From Ichthyosporea sp. XGB-2017a (lineage: Eukaryota; Opisthokonta; Ichthyosporea): 64,000 nucleotides of DNA. The stretch covers positions 34,929-98,928 of the forward strand of contig PDIM01000050.1 of the NCBI GenBank assembly GCA_002811675.1. Reading direction: 5' to 3'. The translations under genes and the position numbers were made by a program. Shown here one piece after another: positions 18,809 through 29,014 of the stretch. The notes beneath the pieces were generated by a model. It had not been told where the DNA came from. It did not search any database and saw only the letters and a program-made list of their open reading frames with translations. Positions within the stretch are counted from its first letter, which is position 1. Every line of letters starts with the position of its first letter.

Positions 18809-21771
18809 TCAGGTCGATACAAACGACAGCCTTCTACTTGATTTTCTACTTCCTTTCCGCGGTGTATCTTGCATTGTTGCTGTCTCCCCAAATGATAGTT
18901 CAGCAATTTCATTAAGCATTTTACGAACTGACAGACGTGAGATTTCGTTCCCTCCTATGACCATGAAAGATGCGCTTCCAATTCCATTTGAGTCACATAT
19001 TTTAAAGGGGGGATACATGGCCTCCAAACTCATGGCTGATAAGAGCTGATAGTTTGCATTGGGGTTCAGGGAATGCAAGCGGATTCCTCCGTATTCGGTG
19101 ACTGAAACAAGCAATTTAAGCAATTTTGACTGATCAATTTTTAGAAAGGTAAATATTTTGATGTCTGAAATAGGAATTGCTGGGTCATGTGGATTTAAAA
19201 TGAGGTTGTAACAGGCTCCATTTTCAAGACTCAAGAGTCGAATTGATCCATCTTCACAAGCTACAACCAGATTGTCAATGTTGCTTGATTCATTTGACAC
19301 TGAAGCTAGGTTTCCAGAGTTTTCAATATTTTTCAAGGCTCCTCTCCGCATAAGAGTCATACTATTTATAGAACAGTATTTGCTCTCTTCCTTGACTTGC
19401 AGCCCCGATTTTGTTAAAATATTATTGATGTCATCCAGCCCACTGACATCTTCATTGAAATCGTCTGGGTAGTATTTCTCATGTGGATTATCAATAGTAC
19501 TCGTCTTTCTAATTACCTGAAATGCTTGCTCAAGGTGGGTTGCTTTGTATCTTAGTTTATGAGAAACTTCGTCTTCTACAGTAGTAAATGGTAAATAAAG
19601 CGGCTCTGAGCTTGACGGAACATGAATGTAACCCATCCTTACCTTGCAACGTAAATTTTATCAATTCTTTTGTTTTTGTGGAAACAATGATTAGATTCTT
19701 TTCTTCGCAAATAACAAAGCAGACGACAGCGCAAGAAGCTTTAAGTCGCATAGCAGATCGGTCACTTTGACTCTTGTCCTTCTTTAACTCTTGTGTTTTC
19801 TATATGGTGTTAACAACAGGACTTGTTAGTTTCCGAGACTTTGCAAACGATTCAGCCAAGATGTTATACTTTGAATGATAAGGACCACTAAGCCGATGTT
19901 CACAGTCGATAAACTCATACTCCAAAAACATTTAATAAATTCATTGACCTACCTTTTTCTTCTTTTTCTTGTCACTTAGTGCCACTTCACTCCCCATTCC
20001 CATAATTCGAGATGCAAAGACTGACGTTTCAATGCACATTACGTTCAGATAGTTTTCATCCCAATATTTGATTTCACCTAGATTTTAAGTTAAAAACATG
20101 TGAAATGGTATGAGTCTACCGTTATTTCCATATTTTCGTTTTCTTTCTCAAAAGTTAGCAAAAATAAACTTTACCATCATGTGCAATTGTTAAGAGCAAC
20201 TTTCTCTTTTTGTTATATCCACAGTGAACGATCCCACAATCGTGGAACTTGAGCATACTAATTTCTTTTCGCGATTTGAAAAAGACGAGGCCTTCTTTGT
20301 CTTGAACAATTTTGATGCTGTAAATAATGCCTGTTCCCGAAGTAAGTCCTAAGAACATTTTCATATCAACCCCATAAGTCTGTTTGTCTCCCATTATCAC
20401 GGCGCATGTTATGTCGTCTCCTTGGAAGAGAAAATTTACACGCTTACGCTTAATATCTTGTAAGTCATTCGGCAAATTAGGATTTCCTTCAATGGACTCA
20501 GGATCTACGTGTGACTCGGAAAAATCTTCCTGCTTGGAAAGTGATTTTTCTTTCAAAGGAATGGTAAAATTATCATCCAAAATAAAACTTTCATCAGCCT
20601 TTCCTTCTGTACGCTGCCTGACTGACCAAAGTGTTACATTGCCATCTTCGCTTACAATAAGCATCGAATTTGCTATTGATTCACATAGAACGACATTTCC
20701 TGGTCCAGACCACAAGGATTGTTGCATGTGAGCTTTGGTTACAACACTGTTTTTCCGAATTTTCTCATACTTTCTTCTCGTGGCCTTAATAGATTCGGAA
20801 AGTCGAGCGGCGTTTTCACTTTCCCTTTCAACTTTTTTTTTTGCTTCTATTTCCTTCAAATGCCTTCCTTGAGACAATTCTCCTTTCAATCTATTAATAA
20901 TTCGTTCATGACTTAGAGTGTAGGACTTGCAACCTGGAGCATATTCTGAGGCTGTAAGAAGCTCCTTATATTCGTTTACCTTTGACAGGGCATTTCCAAT
21001 GCTCTTGTCCAGATCCTCCGTTAGCCCATCAACTTCCGAAGCCTGGAGAAGGAGGCTAAGTTGATGTCTTTCTTCGAGTTCCGTCAGTGGGCTACTTTCA
21101 GCTTTTGACATTTTTCTCCCTGATATTTTACCAGACGCCAAAACGCTAGGTGATATACTACCCCTTCTCATGCTTTCAATGCTCCCCCTCCTAGATCCGG
21201 TTGATTTAGGTGTATTTGAGCCTCCCTTCTTGGAGGATTTCAAATACGCATCGTACAGGCTCTTATGCCGATCTGAAACCCCAGGGGTGCTTGGTGTTTT
21301 TTCCATTTCTGTTATTGAATCTCCATCTTTCGATATACTCAATCGTCGAATATGGCGAACAGAGTCCTTCAACCCTCCCTGTGAACCGTATTGTGTCCTA
21401 CTAGAACTTTCCGAATCAAATGGTAGTGGAGGTTTTTTGCTTAAAGTCCTTTGCTCTGTGTTCTCAGATGCACTCGGCTCTAGGCCTATGGTGTTTTCTG
21501 CGCCATCATTTTCCACCCGCTTATCTCCCCATGTTCCTTCTTCCTCTTCCTCCTCTTCTTTTAAAACACTGTCACCATTAGCGAAAGAGTCCCCAGCTCC
21601 AAGGCCCTTGCCACTGTGTTGAGTAGCAATTTCCAAAGAAGATTGAGCTGCCAGCCCATCCATATGCCTTTTGTCATTCACTGTAGTCAAAGAATCCTCC
21701 TTTTCAAAATGTGTACCTGCCACTGGAGTGAATCCATTTTCTTGTGAGCTTTCAGGAATTATTTGATTCAT
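18809..21771 (-). CDS. WD-repeat/beta-propeller protein, multi-exon, with a doubtful internal stop
   Basis: Supported exons are 21771-20175, 20077-19953, a piece ending 19643, and 19575-18809, with phases matching at each resolvable junction. The N-terminal ~250 residues are disordered, acidic and Ser-rich. A coiled coil follows (EIEAKKKVERESENAARLSE), then propeller-like repeats: MLIVSEDGNVTLWSV, LLTIAHDGEIKYWDEN and LVVACEDGSIRLLSL. About 920 residues in all. The third piece reads openly from 19919 to 19643 except for one TAG at 19800-19802. Either an 18-base segment (gttgttaacaccatatag) is removed as a tiny intron, or the codon is read through, or there is an error or mutation. The gene converges on the membrane-protein gene with about 10 bases between stops. 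Family beyond WD40 not recognised; a ciliary or trafficking scaffold is possible but unproven. Confidence 0.6.
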
Positions 21772-22299
21772 GTTTTCCAGTTATATGTATTCTCCCCAAA
21801 GCTGCCCATGATAATTTGAACGATAATGATCTTATCTCTTTCTTAATCCTGGACAGGCACATTGGGCCTCTAGTTTATATGTTGTACTTATTAAAACAAA
21901 GCAGTACTACTGTCACCATTTATACACAGTTCTACCCTTAGGAATGGCTTTGCCACCACGTGTTCGTGTTAATAATTAAGTTACTATAGAAACTGGGCAT
22001 ACAATAAAAACAATAAAAGGAAAAAGACAACAAAAAAAGAAAAAGAAAAAAAATTCTGGCACAACCGAATTTTCGTATAGAACAGAAAAGTAATAAATAA
22101 TAGAAGGAAAATAAAAAACTTTTTGGTGCATGGCTTTTTTGGCTTTTTTTAGGTTTATTCTTTTGCCGTTTTGCCTATCTTTATACTTGTTTGGGGAATT
22201 TCATCAAATCCATTCAAAATTCAAAACTCATTGATCGGTTAAGCAAATATATAGCAATTCTTTTAGTATTGGCAAATAAGTTACACATATATATAAGCA
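21772..22299. other. Divergent intergenic region
   Basis: About 530 AT-rich bases between the divergent WD-repeat gene and SPAG16, so two promoters are expected. A-rich runs lie near 22016-22051. No gene or RNA recognised. Confidence 0.5.
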
Positions 22300-24105
22300 A
22301 TGTCTGCCAAAGCGATGCCACAGGCAATGCCTCTGTCGGCAGCCAGTGAAGGTGAGAGGGCATCCAACGGGGAAAATGATTTGTATTACCTGGAGCAGTG
22401 CTCATTAGAGGATGATAGTCAAGACGAATTCAACTACGAAGCAGTTCAGGATGAGTACGAAAATGAGGACTCAGAGGAGGATGAGGATTTTGAAACAACT
22501 ATGCGGTGTTTACAAGAGGGAAAACCTTCTTTGTCTCCTACAAATGAGGGAGATCAGATGCCGGCATTGACTACTCGACCAGAGGTAATGGATGATTTCA
22601 TCCGAAATTGGCTTGTGAAAATGAAAATGGATAGAACTCTTGATTGCTTTCAGACAGAATGGTACGAGTTGAAGCATAAAAATCAAATTGAAATGGAGGA
22701 TGTGGGAAATGTACCTGATATTTATCAGCATAACCAGCAACTAGATGCAATGGTGAAATCATTACGAAGGGAGCTGCACGCTTGTCAAAACACAACAAAA
22801 AAAACGGAAGAAGGGTATGAAAAATTGAAAAGAGAAAGGGATTTCCACAGGATGCATCATAAAAGAGTTGTTCAGGAAAAATCAAAGCTCGTCTCCGACT
22901 TACGAGCACTTCGTAAACATTATGGAGATTACGAACCGGTACTGCGAACATTGAAAACCAAGTATGAAACCGCTATGAAAGAAAAGATGTTGACAAAACT
23001 TGAGAGGGACCGACTTGCTGGGCGTTTGGAGGTGCTGGAAAGCTCACTTAAGACATCGGAAAAAAACAATGGAGGTGCAAATCCTCCCAGAGAGCTTTCC
23101 GGCATTAAAGAAGAGCAAAAGGTCCGTGATCTACCTTTGCACACACCTCGAAACCCATACACAGAGGAATCCTTCGATCCGGTCAATGTTGCACAGTTCA
23201 GAGTGGCTAATCAAATCAAAGCCCACGATATGGCTGTCACGTCCATAGCTGTACACCCGAGTAAGTTTATTGCGGCAACTGTTAGTGATGATGGAAAGTG
23301 GAAGATATGGGATCTTGAAACACAGACCGCAGTGATGAGCGGCGAGGGACACAAAGATTGGGTTGCGGATTGTGATTTTAATCCCGCGGGAACGCATCTG
23401 GCGACAGTTGCAGGGGATGGTAAAGTCAAAGTGTGGAATCTAAAGAAGCTTAACTCCATTACCTTTGAGGGTCATACACAGGCTGTATGGGGAACATCTT
23501 TTCACTATTCGGGTGAATGGCTTCTCAGTTGTTCAATGGATACGACAGTAAAGCTATGGGACATTGTGAGACAAAAGTGCAGACAAACCTTTCGAGGCCA
23601 TGTGGACGCTATCAACTCTGTCAAATTTCAGCCATATACTAACAGTTTTGTAACAGGGGCTGCAGATAAGACTGTTTCGCTGTGGGATTCCAGACAAGGT
23701 CTCTGTGTACAGACATTTTATGGGCACACAAATGCAGTCAGTCATGTTGCATTTTCGAGGAAAGGAGACGTGATTGCTTCGACAGACTTGGACGGTGTGG
23801 TCAACATTTGGGATGTTCGTAACGTGAGACAAATGATCTCCGTCCCCACTGGAGATTTTGCAGCTAGTGGGGTAGTCTTTGATCCATCGGGCTCCTCCAT
23901 CGTCGCCTCTTCGCACGATGGACGGCTGCATGTTGTCTCGCTGCAGACAGCAATCCAGGCGGAAGAAAACAAACAGACGCTTGAACCAATTACACTGTCG
24001 TCAGTCACAGGGCAGGATGAGGCAGTGAACTGTGTTACGTTTGATCAAAAGGGGGAGAATCTTTTATCGGGGAGCGCTGATGGAGTGGTCAATATCTGGT
24101 CTTGA
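22300..24105 (+). CDS. SPAG16: SPAG16/PF20-like axonemal WD-repeat protein
   Basis: A 601-residue intronless gene. The N-terminus is acidic. The segment DDFIRNWLVKMKMDRTLDCF followed by QTEWYEL is the SPAG16/PF20 LisH-like signature. A coiled coil covers ~150-270, and seven WD40 repeats fill ~310-601 (GHKDWVADCDFNPAGTHLAT, GHTQAVWGTSF, GHVDAINSVKF, GHTNAVSHVAF, ending DGVVNIWS). In Chlamydomonas and mammals this protein lies on the bridge joining the two central-pair microtubules and is needed for ciliary beating. Its intact presence is the strongest evidence in the window for a motile 9+2 flagellum. It is slightly shorter than human SPAG16 (631 residues), mainly at the N-terminus. Confidence 0.93.
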   Translation: MSAKAMPQAMPLSAASEGERASNGENDLYYLEQCSLEDDSQDEFNYEAVQDEYENEDSEEDEDFETTMRCLQEGKPSLSPTNEGDQMPALTTRPEVMDDFIRNWLVKMKMDRTLDCFQTEWYELKHKNQIEMEDVGNVPDIYQHNQQLDAMVKSLRRELHACQNTTKKTEEGYEKLKRERDFHRMHHKRVVQEKSKLVSDLRALRKHYGDYEPVLRTLKTKYETAMKEKMLTKLERDRLAGRLEVLESSLKTSEKNNGGANPPRELSGIKEEQKVRDLPLHTPRNPYTEESFDPVNVAQFRVANQIKAHDMAVTSIAVHPSKFIAATVSDDGKWKIWDLETQTAVMSGEGHKDWVADCDFNPAGTHLATVAGDGKVKVWNLKKLNSITFEGHTQAVWGTSFHYSGEWLLSCSMDTTVKLWDIVRQKCRQTFRGHVDAINSVKFQPYTNSFVTGAADKTVSLWDSRQGLCVQTFYGHTNAVSHVAFSRKGDVIASTDLDGVVNIWDVRNVRQMISVPTGDFAASGVVFDPSGSSIVASSHDGRLHVVSLQTAIQAEENKQTLEPITLSSVTGQDEAVNCVTFDQKGENLLSGSADGVVNIWS

Positions 24106-24183
24106 GTTTTCAATTTGACAAACTGAATAAAACAACGTTTAAACCAATTATTAATGAAGGTGGGATTAAGATCACAGTGCCTT

Positions 24184-25008
24184 TTATTCCGTCTTTCTTT
24201 TCCAGATAAGCAGTCTATTGTTTGCAGGCATTTCATGATCACTCAAAAGTTCAAGTCCAATGACATTTGCCAGTTCGTTTACCTTTTCAAAATCACGGAT
24301 AGCACTTTTGCGATCTCGCAGTTTCAGCCACACGTCAAAGTTTGCATTACTTTCTGAAGTGTACATTCCATTGTAATTGAAAGGGCCATAGTAGCACAAA
24401 AGTCCACTTTCTTTCAGGTGTCGATCAATGTGTGTAAAGAGTTCCGTGACGTTTTCGATTCCCATAATATGCAGTGTGTTCGCTGAGAAGATTGCGTCGT
24501 ACTTTTCGTCTGCTCCCTCCCACTGATTCAAAGATGAGTTTGTCACAATGGGGGGCAGGATTCTTCCATGCTTTTCACCATTGTCTTCTGCATATTTGAT
24601 CCACTTGTTGATTCCCACATGATATTCTTCAAAATCCCCCGTCTGCCACTTCTGCAACTCGGGGCAGGATTTCATAAAGAAAACAGCATGTTGACCTGTT
24701 CCCGATCCAATTTCCAGAACAGACTTAACATTGTGAGCCACAAAAGCCGGCAACATGAGCTTTGCAATTGGCTCTCTATTCCTCCCACAGGCCGGAGCGT
24801 CAGGTAAATCGCTCGCCATGACTTGTTTATTCCTTTGCTGTTCGCCTTTGAATCCTCCAACGCTTCTCGTTGTGGATCTTGAATGTTGAATAAATCCCCT
24901 ACACCGCAGCATTTCCTCGACCATTTCAGATATCCCCTTATCACTCACAAAACCATACAGCAAATAATAATGTGTTGCATTTATCAGGTTGGATGTTGGA
25001 TTTTCCAT
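24184..25008 (-). CDS. METTL26: METTL26-like methyltransferase (DUF938 family)
   Basis: A 274-residue protein whose last ~205 residues match the DUF938/METTL26 family: GRNREPIAKLMLPAF, the SAM-binding motif VLEIGSGTGQHAVFF, IFSANTLHIMG, YYGPFNYNGMYTSESN and NRLLIWKRK. The fold is a class I S-adenosylmethionine-dependent methyltransferase, and the substrate is unknown for the family. About 65 extra N-terminal residues precede the conserved start region. An internal Met at MASDLPDAPACGRN would give the family's normal length, so the true start is open. The gene is convergent with SPAG16 (78 bases between stops) and divergent from the peptidyl-tRNA hydrolase gene. Confidence 0.85.
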   Translation of the reverse strand: MENPTSNLINATHYYLLYGFVSDKGISEMVEEMLRCRGFIQHSRSTTRSVGGFKGEQQRNKQVMASDLPDAPACGRNREPIAKLMLPAFVAHNVKSVLEIGSGTGQHAVFFMKSCPELQKWQTGDFEEYHVGINKWIKYAEDNGEKHGRILPPIVTNSSLNQWEGADEKYDAIFSANTLHIMGIENVTELFTHIDRHLKESGLLCYYGPFNYNGMYTSESNANFDVWLKLRDRKSAIRDFEKVNELANVIGLELLSDHEMPANNRLLIWKRKTE

Positions 25009-25094
25009 TGCTACACATTTTATGAGATTTGTATTTCTCTTAATTTAAACACACACATACATGCACGCACACACATCCGAAAGAGACCAAAGAG
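25009..25094. promoter_or_regulatory. Short candidate bidirectional promoter
   Basis: Only 86 bases separate the start codons of the divergent METTL26-like and peptidyl-tRNA hydrolase genes. The spacer contains ACACACATACATGCACGCAC-type alternating sequence at about 25050-25075. A shared promoter is inferred from spacing alone. If the methyltransferase starts at its internal Met, the interval grows by about 190 bases. Confidence 0.4.
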
Positions 25095-25950
25095 ATGCTA
25101 TTGGTAAGTGCCCTGTTGAGTTTCTTCTTTTTGTTTGCCCACTGAAATCTAATTTGGGATTCGATTCTCTGTTCCTTTTTTGACTGCAAAGGTTTTTGGG
25201 CTTCGGAATCCACCTTCGGCTTATGCGAATACGAGGCACAATGTGAGTGAATTGGTGATTAACTTTTGTATCAAGGAGCTAAGCATGGGGCATGTGCTTG
25301 CGGGGGAGACGATAAGCTTTGAAAGAATTGAAAAATCAAATGTAAGATACCAAAAGGCCACTATATCGGAATTTGATTCCATTAATAGTCGATACTTGGA
25401 TGTGATGAAGCCATTGGCTGCCAAAGCTGCCGGACAGACTCTGCGTAACAGTGACTTTAAAAAATGCTTCAAAGGGGGAGAGATTGTGTTTGCTCAACCA
25501 ATGAACACGTATATGAATGTGAATGGAAAAACCCTTGCGTCTGCGATCAAAGATTTGGGGATTTCAAACCCCGGGGATTTGATTATCGTCCATGACGAGC
25601 TGTCAATGAGAAATGGAAAGAGTAAATTGGGAACTGGGGTGAGCGCACGTGGGCACAATGGGGTTCGCTCGTGTATTGACTATTTGAAACGCATTCCAAT
25701 TGATGCATCCCAGGTCACACGGCTTCAAGTGGGTATTGGTCGCCCCCACCGGGGCAGTGTGTCTGATTATGTGTTGGAGAAGCTGACCCATGGAGAGATG
25801 GAAGGTGTGGGTAAAACCAATCCGTCTGCATTGGCTGCCATTCTGTTTGAGGCATTTGTGTGCAAGGACAAACTTGTGCAGATTGTGGAGGAAAAGAAGC
25901 AGAAAAGATTGGAAGCAAAATTAAAATCCAAACAAGAACAACAGCAATAA
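25095..25950 (+). CDS. PTRH1: Peptidyl-tRNA hydrolase (PTH1 family), two exons
   Basis: Exon 1 is only nine bases (25095-25103, encoding MLL), and exon 2 runs 25192-25950. The 88-base intron has a GTAAGT donor and a GCAAAG acceptor. The joined protein, about 255 residues, starts MLLVFGLRNPPSAYANTRHN. This is the conserved PTH N-terminus with the substrate-binding Asn (GLRNPP) and catalytic His (TRHN). IIVHDEL carries the catalytic Asp and RGHNGVRSCIDYL the second conserved Asn. The enzyme frees tRNA from prematurely released peptidyl-tRNAs. The C-terminus has a Lys/Gln-rich extension. There are ~50 extra residues between the first strand and the FAQPMNTYMNVNG motif, typical of eukaryotic copies. 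Confidence 0.9.
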
Positions 25951-25999
25951 CAACTTCCAAATAACATTATCAGCAGCCTCTTTTGTTTATTATTGTACA

Positions 26000-26099
26000 G
26001 CGGATTGAAGAGTTTTTTTTTTCTTTTTTTTTTCCTTTTTTTTTTCCTTTTTTTTTTCTCGTGTTCACATTTCCGGATGTGGTTTCAATTTGCGAAAAG
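26000..26099. repeat. Gap-flanking duplicated segment, left copy
   Basis: Starts GCGGATTGAAGAGTTTT, continues through a T/C-rich tract and TTCACATTTCCGGATGTGG, and ends GCGAAAAGT. Almost the same ~100 bases recur directly after the N gap (27058-27157). They differ mainly in the T-tract lengths. The segment covers the last codons and 3' flank of an MFSD8-like gene in both places. Confidence 0.9.
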
Positions 26100-26146
26100 T
26101 TACTTTAACTATTTTTTTACTGATGATTATAATTCCTACCAGGCCC
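26065..26146 (-). CDS. 3' end of a second MFSD8-like transporter gene, cut by the gap
   Basis: Read on the minus strand from the gap edge, the frame encodes GLVGIIIISKKIVKVTFRK and the terminal KPHPEM, then a stop at 26065. The intact transporter ends GLVGLLLLCTILVTVTFRK plus the same KPHPEM. The last ~11 codons are identical. The preceding ~15 codons align without a gap but differ at many positions. That fits a diverged tandem paralogue better than a simple assembly echo. Its other exons would lie in the unsequenced gap. Confidence 0.65.
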
Positions 26147-27057
26147 NNNNNNNNNNNNNNNNNNNNNNNNNNNNNNNNNNNNNNNNNNNNNNNNNNNNNN
26201 NNNNNNNNNNNNNNNNNNNNNNNNNNNNNNNNNNNNNNNNNNNNNNNNNNNNNNNNNNNNNNNNNNNNNNNNNNNNNNNNNNNNNNNNNNNNNNNNNNNN
26301 NNNNNNNNNNNNNNNNNNNNNNNNNNNNNNNNNNNNNNNNNNNNNNNNNNNNNNNNNNNNNNNNNNNNNNNNNNNNNNNNNNNNNNNNNNNNNNNNNNNN
26401 NNNNNNNNNNNNNNNNNNNNNNNNNNNNNNNNNNNNNNNNNNNNNNNNNNNNNNNNNNNNNNNNNNNNNNNNNNNNNNNNNNNNNNNNNNNNNNNNNNNN
26501 NNNNNNNNNNNNNNNNNNNNNNNNNNNNNNNNNNNNNNNNNNNNNNNNNNNNNNNNNNNNNNNNNNNNNNNNNNNNNNNNNNNNNNNNNNNNNNNNNNNN
26601 NNNNNNNNNNNNNNNNNNNNNNNNNNNNNNNNNNNNNNNNNNNNNNNNNNNNNNNNNNNNNNNNNNNNNNNNNNNNNNNNNNNNNNNNNNNNNNNNNNNN
26701 NNNNNNNNNNNNNNNNNNNNNNNNNNNNNNNNNNNNNNNNNNNNNNNNNNNNNNNNNNNNNNNNNNNNNNNNNNNNNNNNNNNNNNNNNNNNNNNNNNNN
26801 NNNNNNNNNNNNNNNNNNNNNNNNNNNNNNNNNNNNNNNNNNNNNNNNNNNNNNNNNNNNNNNNNNNNNNNNNNNNNNNNNNNNNNNNNNNNNNNNNNNN
26901 NNNNNNNNNNNNNNNNNNNNNNNNNNNNNNNNNNNNNNNNNNNNNNNNNNNNNNNNNNNNNNNNNNNNNNNNNNNNNNNNNNNNNNNNNNNNNNNNNNNN
27001 NNNNNNNNNNNNNNNNNNNNNNNNNNNNNNNNNNNNNNNNNNNNNNNNNNNNNNNNN
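26147..27057. other. Assembly gap (N run)
   Basis: 911 undetermined bases. The gap sits inside a tandem duplication of the MFSD8-like gene 3' region, a likely reason for the assembly break. The true length is unknown; a full second transporter gene would need more space than the N run offers. Confidence 0.95.
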
Positions 27058-27157
27058 GCGGATTGAAGAGTTTTTTTTTTCTTTTTTTTTCCTTTTTTTT
27101 TTCCTTCTTTTTTTCTCGTGTTCACATTTCCGGATGTGGTTTCAATTTGCGAAAAGT
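27058..27157. repeat. Gap-flanking duplicated segment, right copy
   Basis: Right-hand copy of the segment at 26000-26099, here containing the 3' end of the intact MFSD8-like gene (stop at 27122). After GCGAAAAGT the two copies diverge but still align. Confidence 0.9.
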
Positions 27158-28676
27158 AACAGTAACTAATATGGTACAGAGGAGTAGAAGTCCAACCAGG
27201 CCCAAGAAGGCATAGAAAGGCCCATCAGACACGTATAGATTTGTCACATACACTGGCCCCACAATTCTTGCCAGAGAACCCATCACTGCAAGAAGTCCCA
27301 TCATCACCCCTTGCGGGCTCGGTCCCAGAACTTTTGAAAATATGGAATACACCAGCAGCTGGGCCCCTGCATAAGCAAAAGTAACAATAACACAAGACAA
27401 GACAAAGCGCACAGCGGGGATCTGCGGTGTTTTCCAGCACCAGACTTCCTTGCATGGAGTGATTCCGTCCCCGAAAGGAAGACCCAGCACAAGTCCACCC
27501 ATACAAATTGTGAGTAGAACTACTAGCAGCTTGCGCTCGTCCATATGCTTAATGAGGATAGTTGTACTAACAAGCGAAATGGTAGCGACCACACCAGATA
27601 CCCCGAATAGAAAGCCGACGTAAAAGTCAGCCTCGTGCCTTGCAAGAGAATACTCATCCATAAGCATTGGAGTAGCAATAGTTTCCATTGTCGCAAAAAC
27701 ACAAAGCACACCAAAAAAGTTGATCAAGCAGGAAACGATCCCGATCGATGATGGCGATATGCCAGCGTCAAAGTGTAAGTCAGCATCAGAATCACCGCTG
27801 CGATTCGTACCATTATTTTCCTGTAAAAGGGGCTGGGTCACGCGTAGATAAGCCAAAGATTTTCGCACATCCACAAATGAGCACAAAACCACAACTGCAC
27901 ATCCCAGATTAATAAGGGCGCTAAAGTACGATGGCTGGGTCAGATAATCAAACACAAAGACCCCGCTTCGGATATCGATGTTGAGAGGCACAAACACTGC
28001 AGCAATGGCAGGTCCCACAATAAATCCAAGTCCCTGTCCCGCACTGGCACACGCCATCACTTTTGTTCGCTCTTCCGTTGTCGTTGCCCCTGCAATATAT
28101 GCTCTGCACACTGCCGCATTTCCTCCTCCAAACCCAGTTAAGGTTCTCGCCACCAGCATAAATATTTCTCCCTCCTCCCCTTTGAAGGAATCACAAAAGC
28201 AAAACATGACATTCCCCACAAACGCCATGAACATTGAAAATGCGAGAGGATATGACGCACTTGATTTGTTCGACCAGAAGCCAAAAATTGGATTGGCAAC
28301 CATTTGCCCTATTACAAAAACAAAAGAAAAAAAAGGGAAAAAAATCAGAATAGACTTTAACACAAATACAAAAAATAAGGGCGAGCAAATGCTTACCAAT
28401 ACTGAATGACGCAACAATGAATCCAAGAAAAGATTTTGATCCCCCAACTCTTTCCAAAAAGGGCCACAGAACAGGAAGACTCACAGAAAATCCAACGGAC
28501 CCTATAAACATAATGAAATATACAAGATACAGGGAAATCCAACGAGACTTTTCAAAATCTTCACTCAATAATGGATTCGTCGACGGAGTAGCTCGTTCAA
28601 GTCTATCTACGTCTTGCATAGGCGAGCGAAAGGACGACGCCTCAGCGTGTCCCTTTCTTCCCTCAACCCCCGTCAT
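27122..28676 (-). CDS. MFSD8: MFSD8/CLN7-like lysosomal major facilitator protein, two exons
   Basis: Exon 1 (28676-28397) and exon 2 (about 28308-27122) join in phase 1 to give 488 residues. The acceptor position carries one base of uncertainty in my reading. The join restores [25 protein letters not shown], equivalent to the [25 protein letters not shown] region of human MFSD8. Other family matches are RWISLYLVYFIMFIGSVGFS (TM1) and TGFGGGNAAVCRAYIAGATT followed by EERTKVMACASAGQGLGFI (TM4-5). Twelve hydrophobic segments are expected, and the N-terminus keeps acidic and Leu-rich residues before TM1, where animal CLN7 has its lysosomal sorting signal. CLN7 is a late endosome/lysosome membrane protein with reported chloride conductance. 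It begins 338 bases from the divergent MTAP gene. Confidence 0.9.
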
Positions 28677-29014
28677 AACACACTGCAAATCAACACAACC
28701 CAAACAGATATAGATCTCCCATACAGTTATACAGGGGGTAATAGTTCAGATCCCTGACGACCCTAGTGAGGCGTCGTCTATAAATAACGATGATGGCCCT
28801 GCAGATGATCCCCTCCATCAAGCCCTTATTCCCTCGGTCACGTGGAAACATTTACTGCAGGCACAAGCTGGCTTTATCCCTGGCCCCTGCATCTGCTCCT
28901 GACTGCAATTTCTTCATTTTGTTGTATTTGTTTGAATTTTATTTCAGTCTTCTTTTCTTTTCGTTGCCTTTTTTTTTTTTGATTTATGTGCGTGTTTTGC
29001 GTGTTTGTTTTGCA
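28677..29014. other. Divergent intergenic region between MFSD8-like and MTAP genes
   Basis: About 340 bases that should carry both promoters. CTGACGACCCTAGTGAGGCGTC lies near 28754-28775, and T-rich sequence precedes MTAP. An open frame here lacks coding character and was not called. Confidence 0.5.

Noticed and set aside
25993-27169. Long open frames running through the first N gap
   Set aside because: They exist only because N bases cannot encode stops; the real flanks are low-complexity sequence and the transporter 3' ends.
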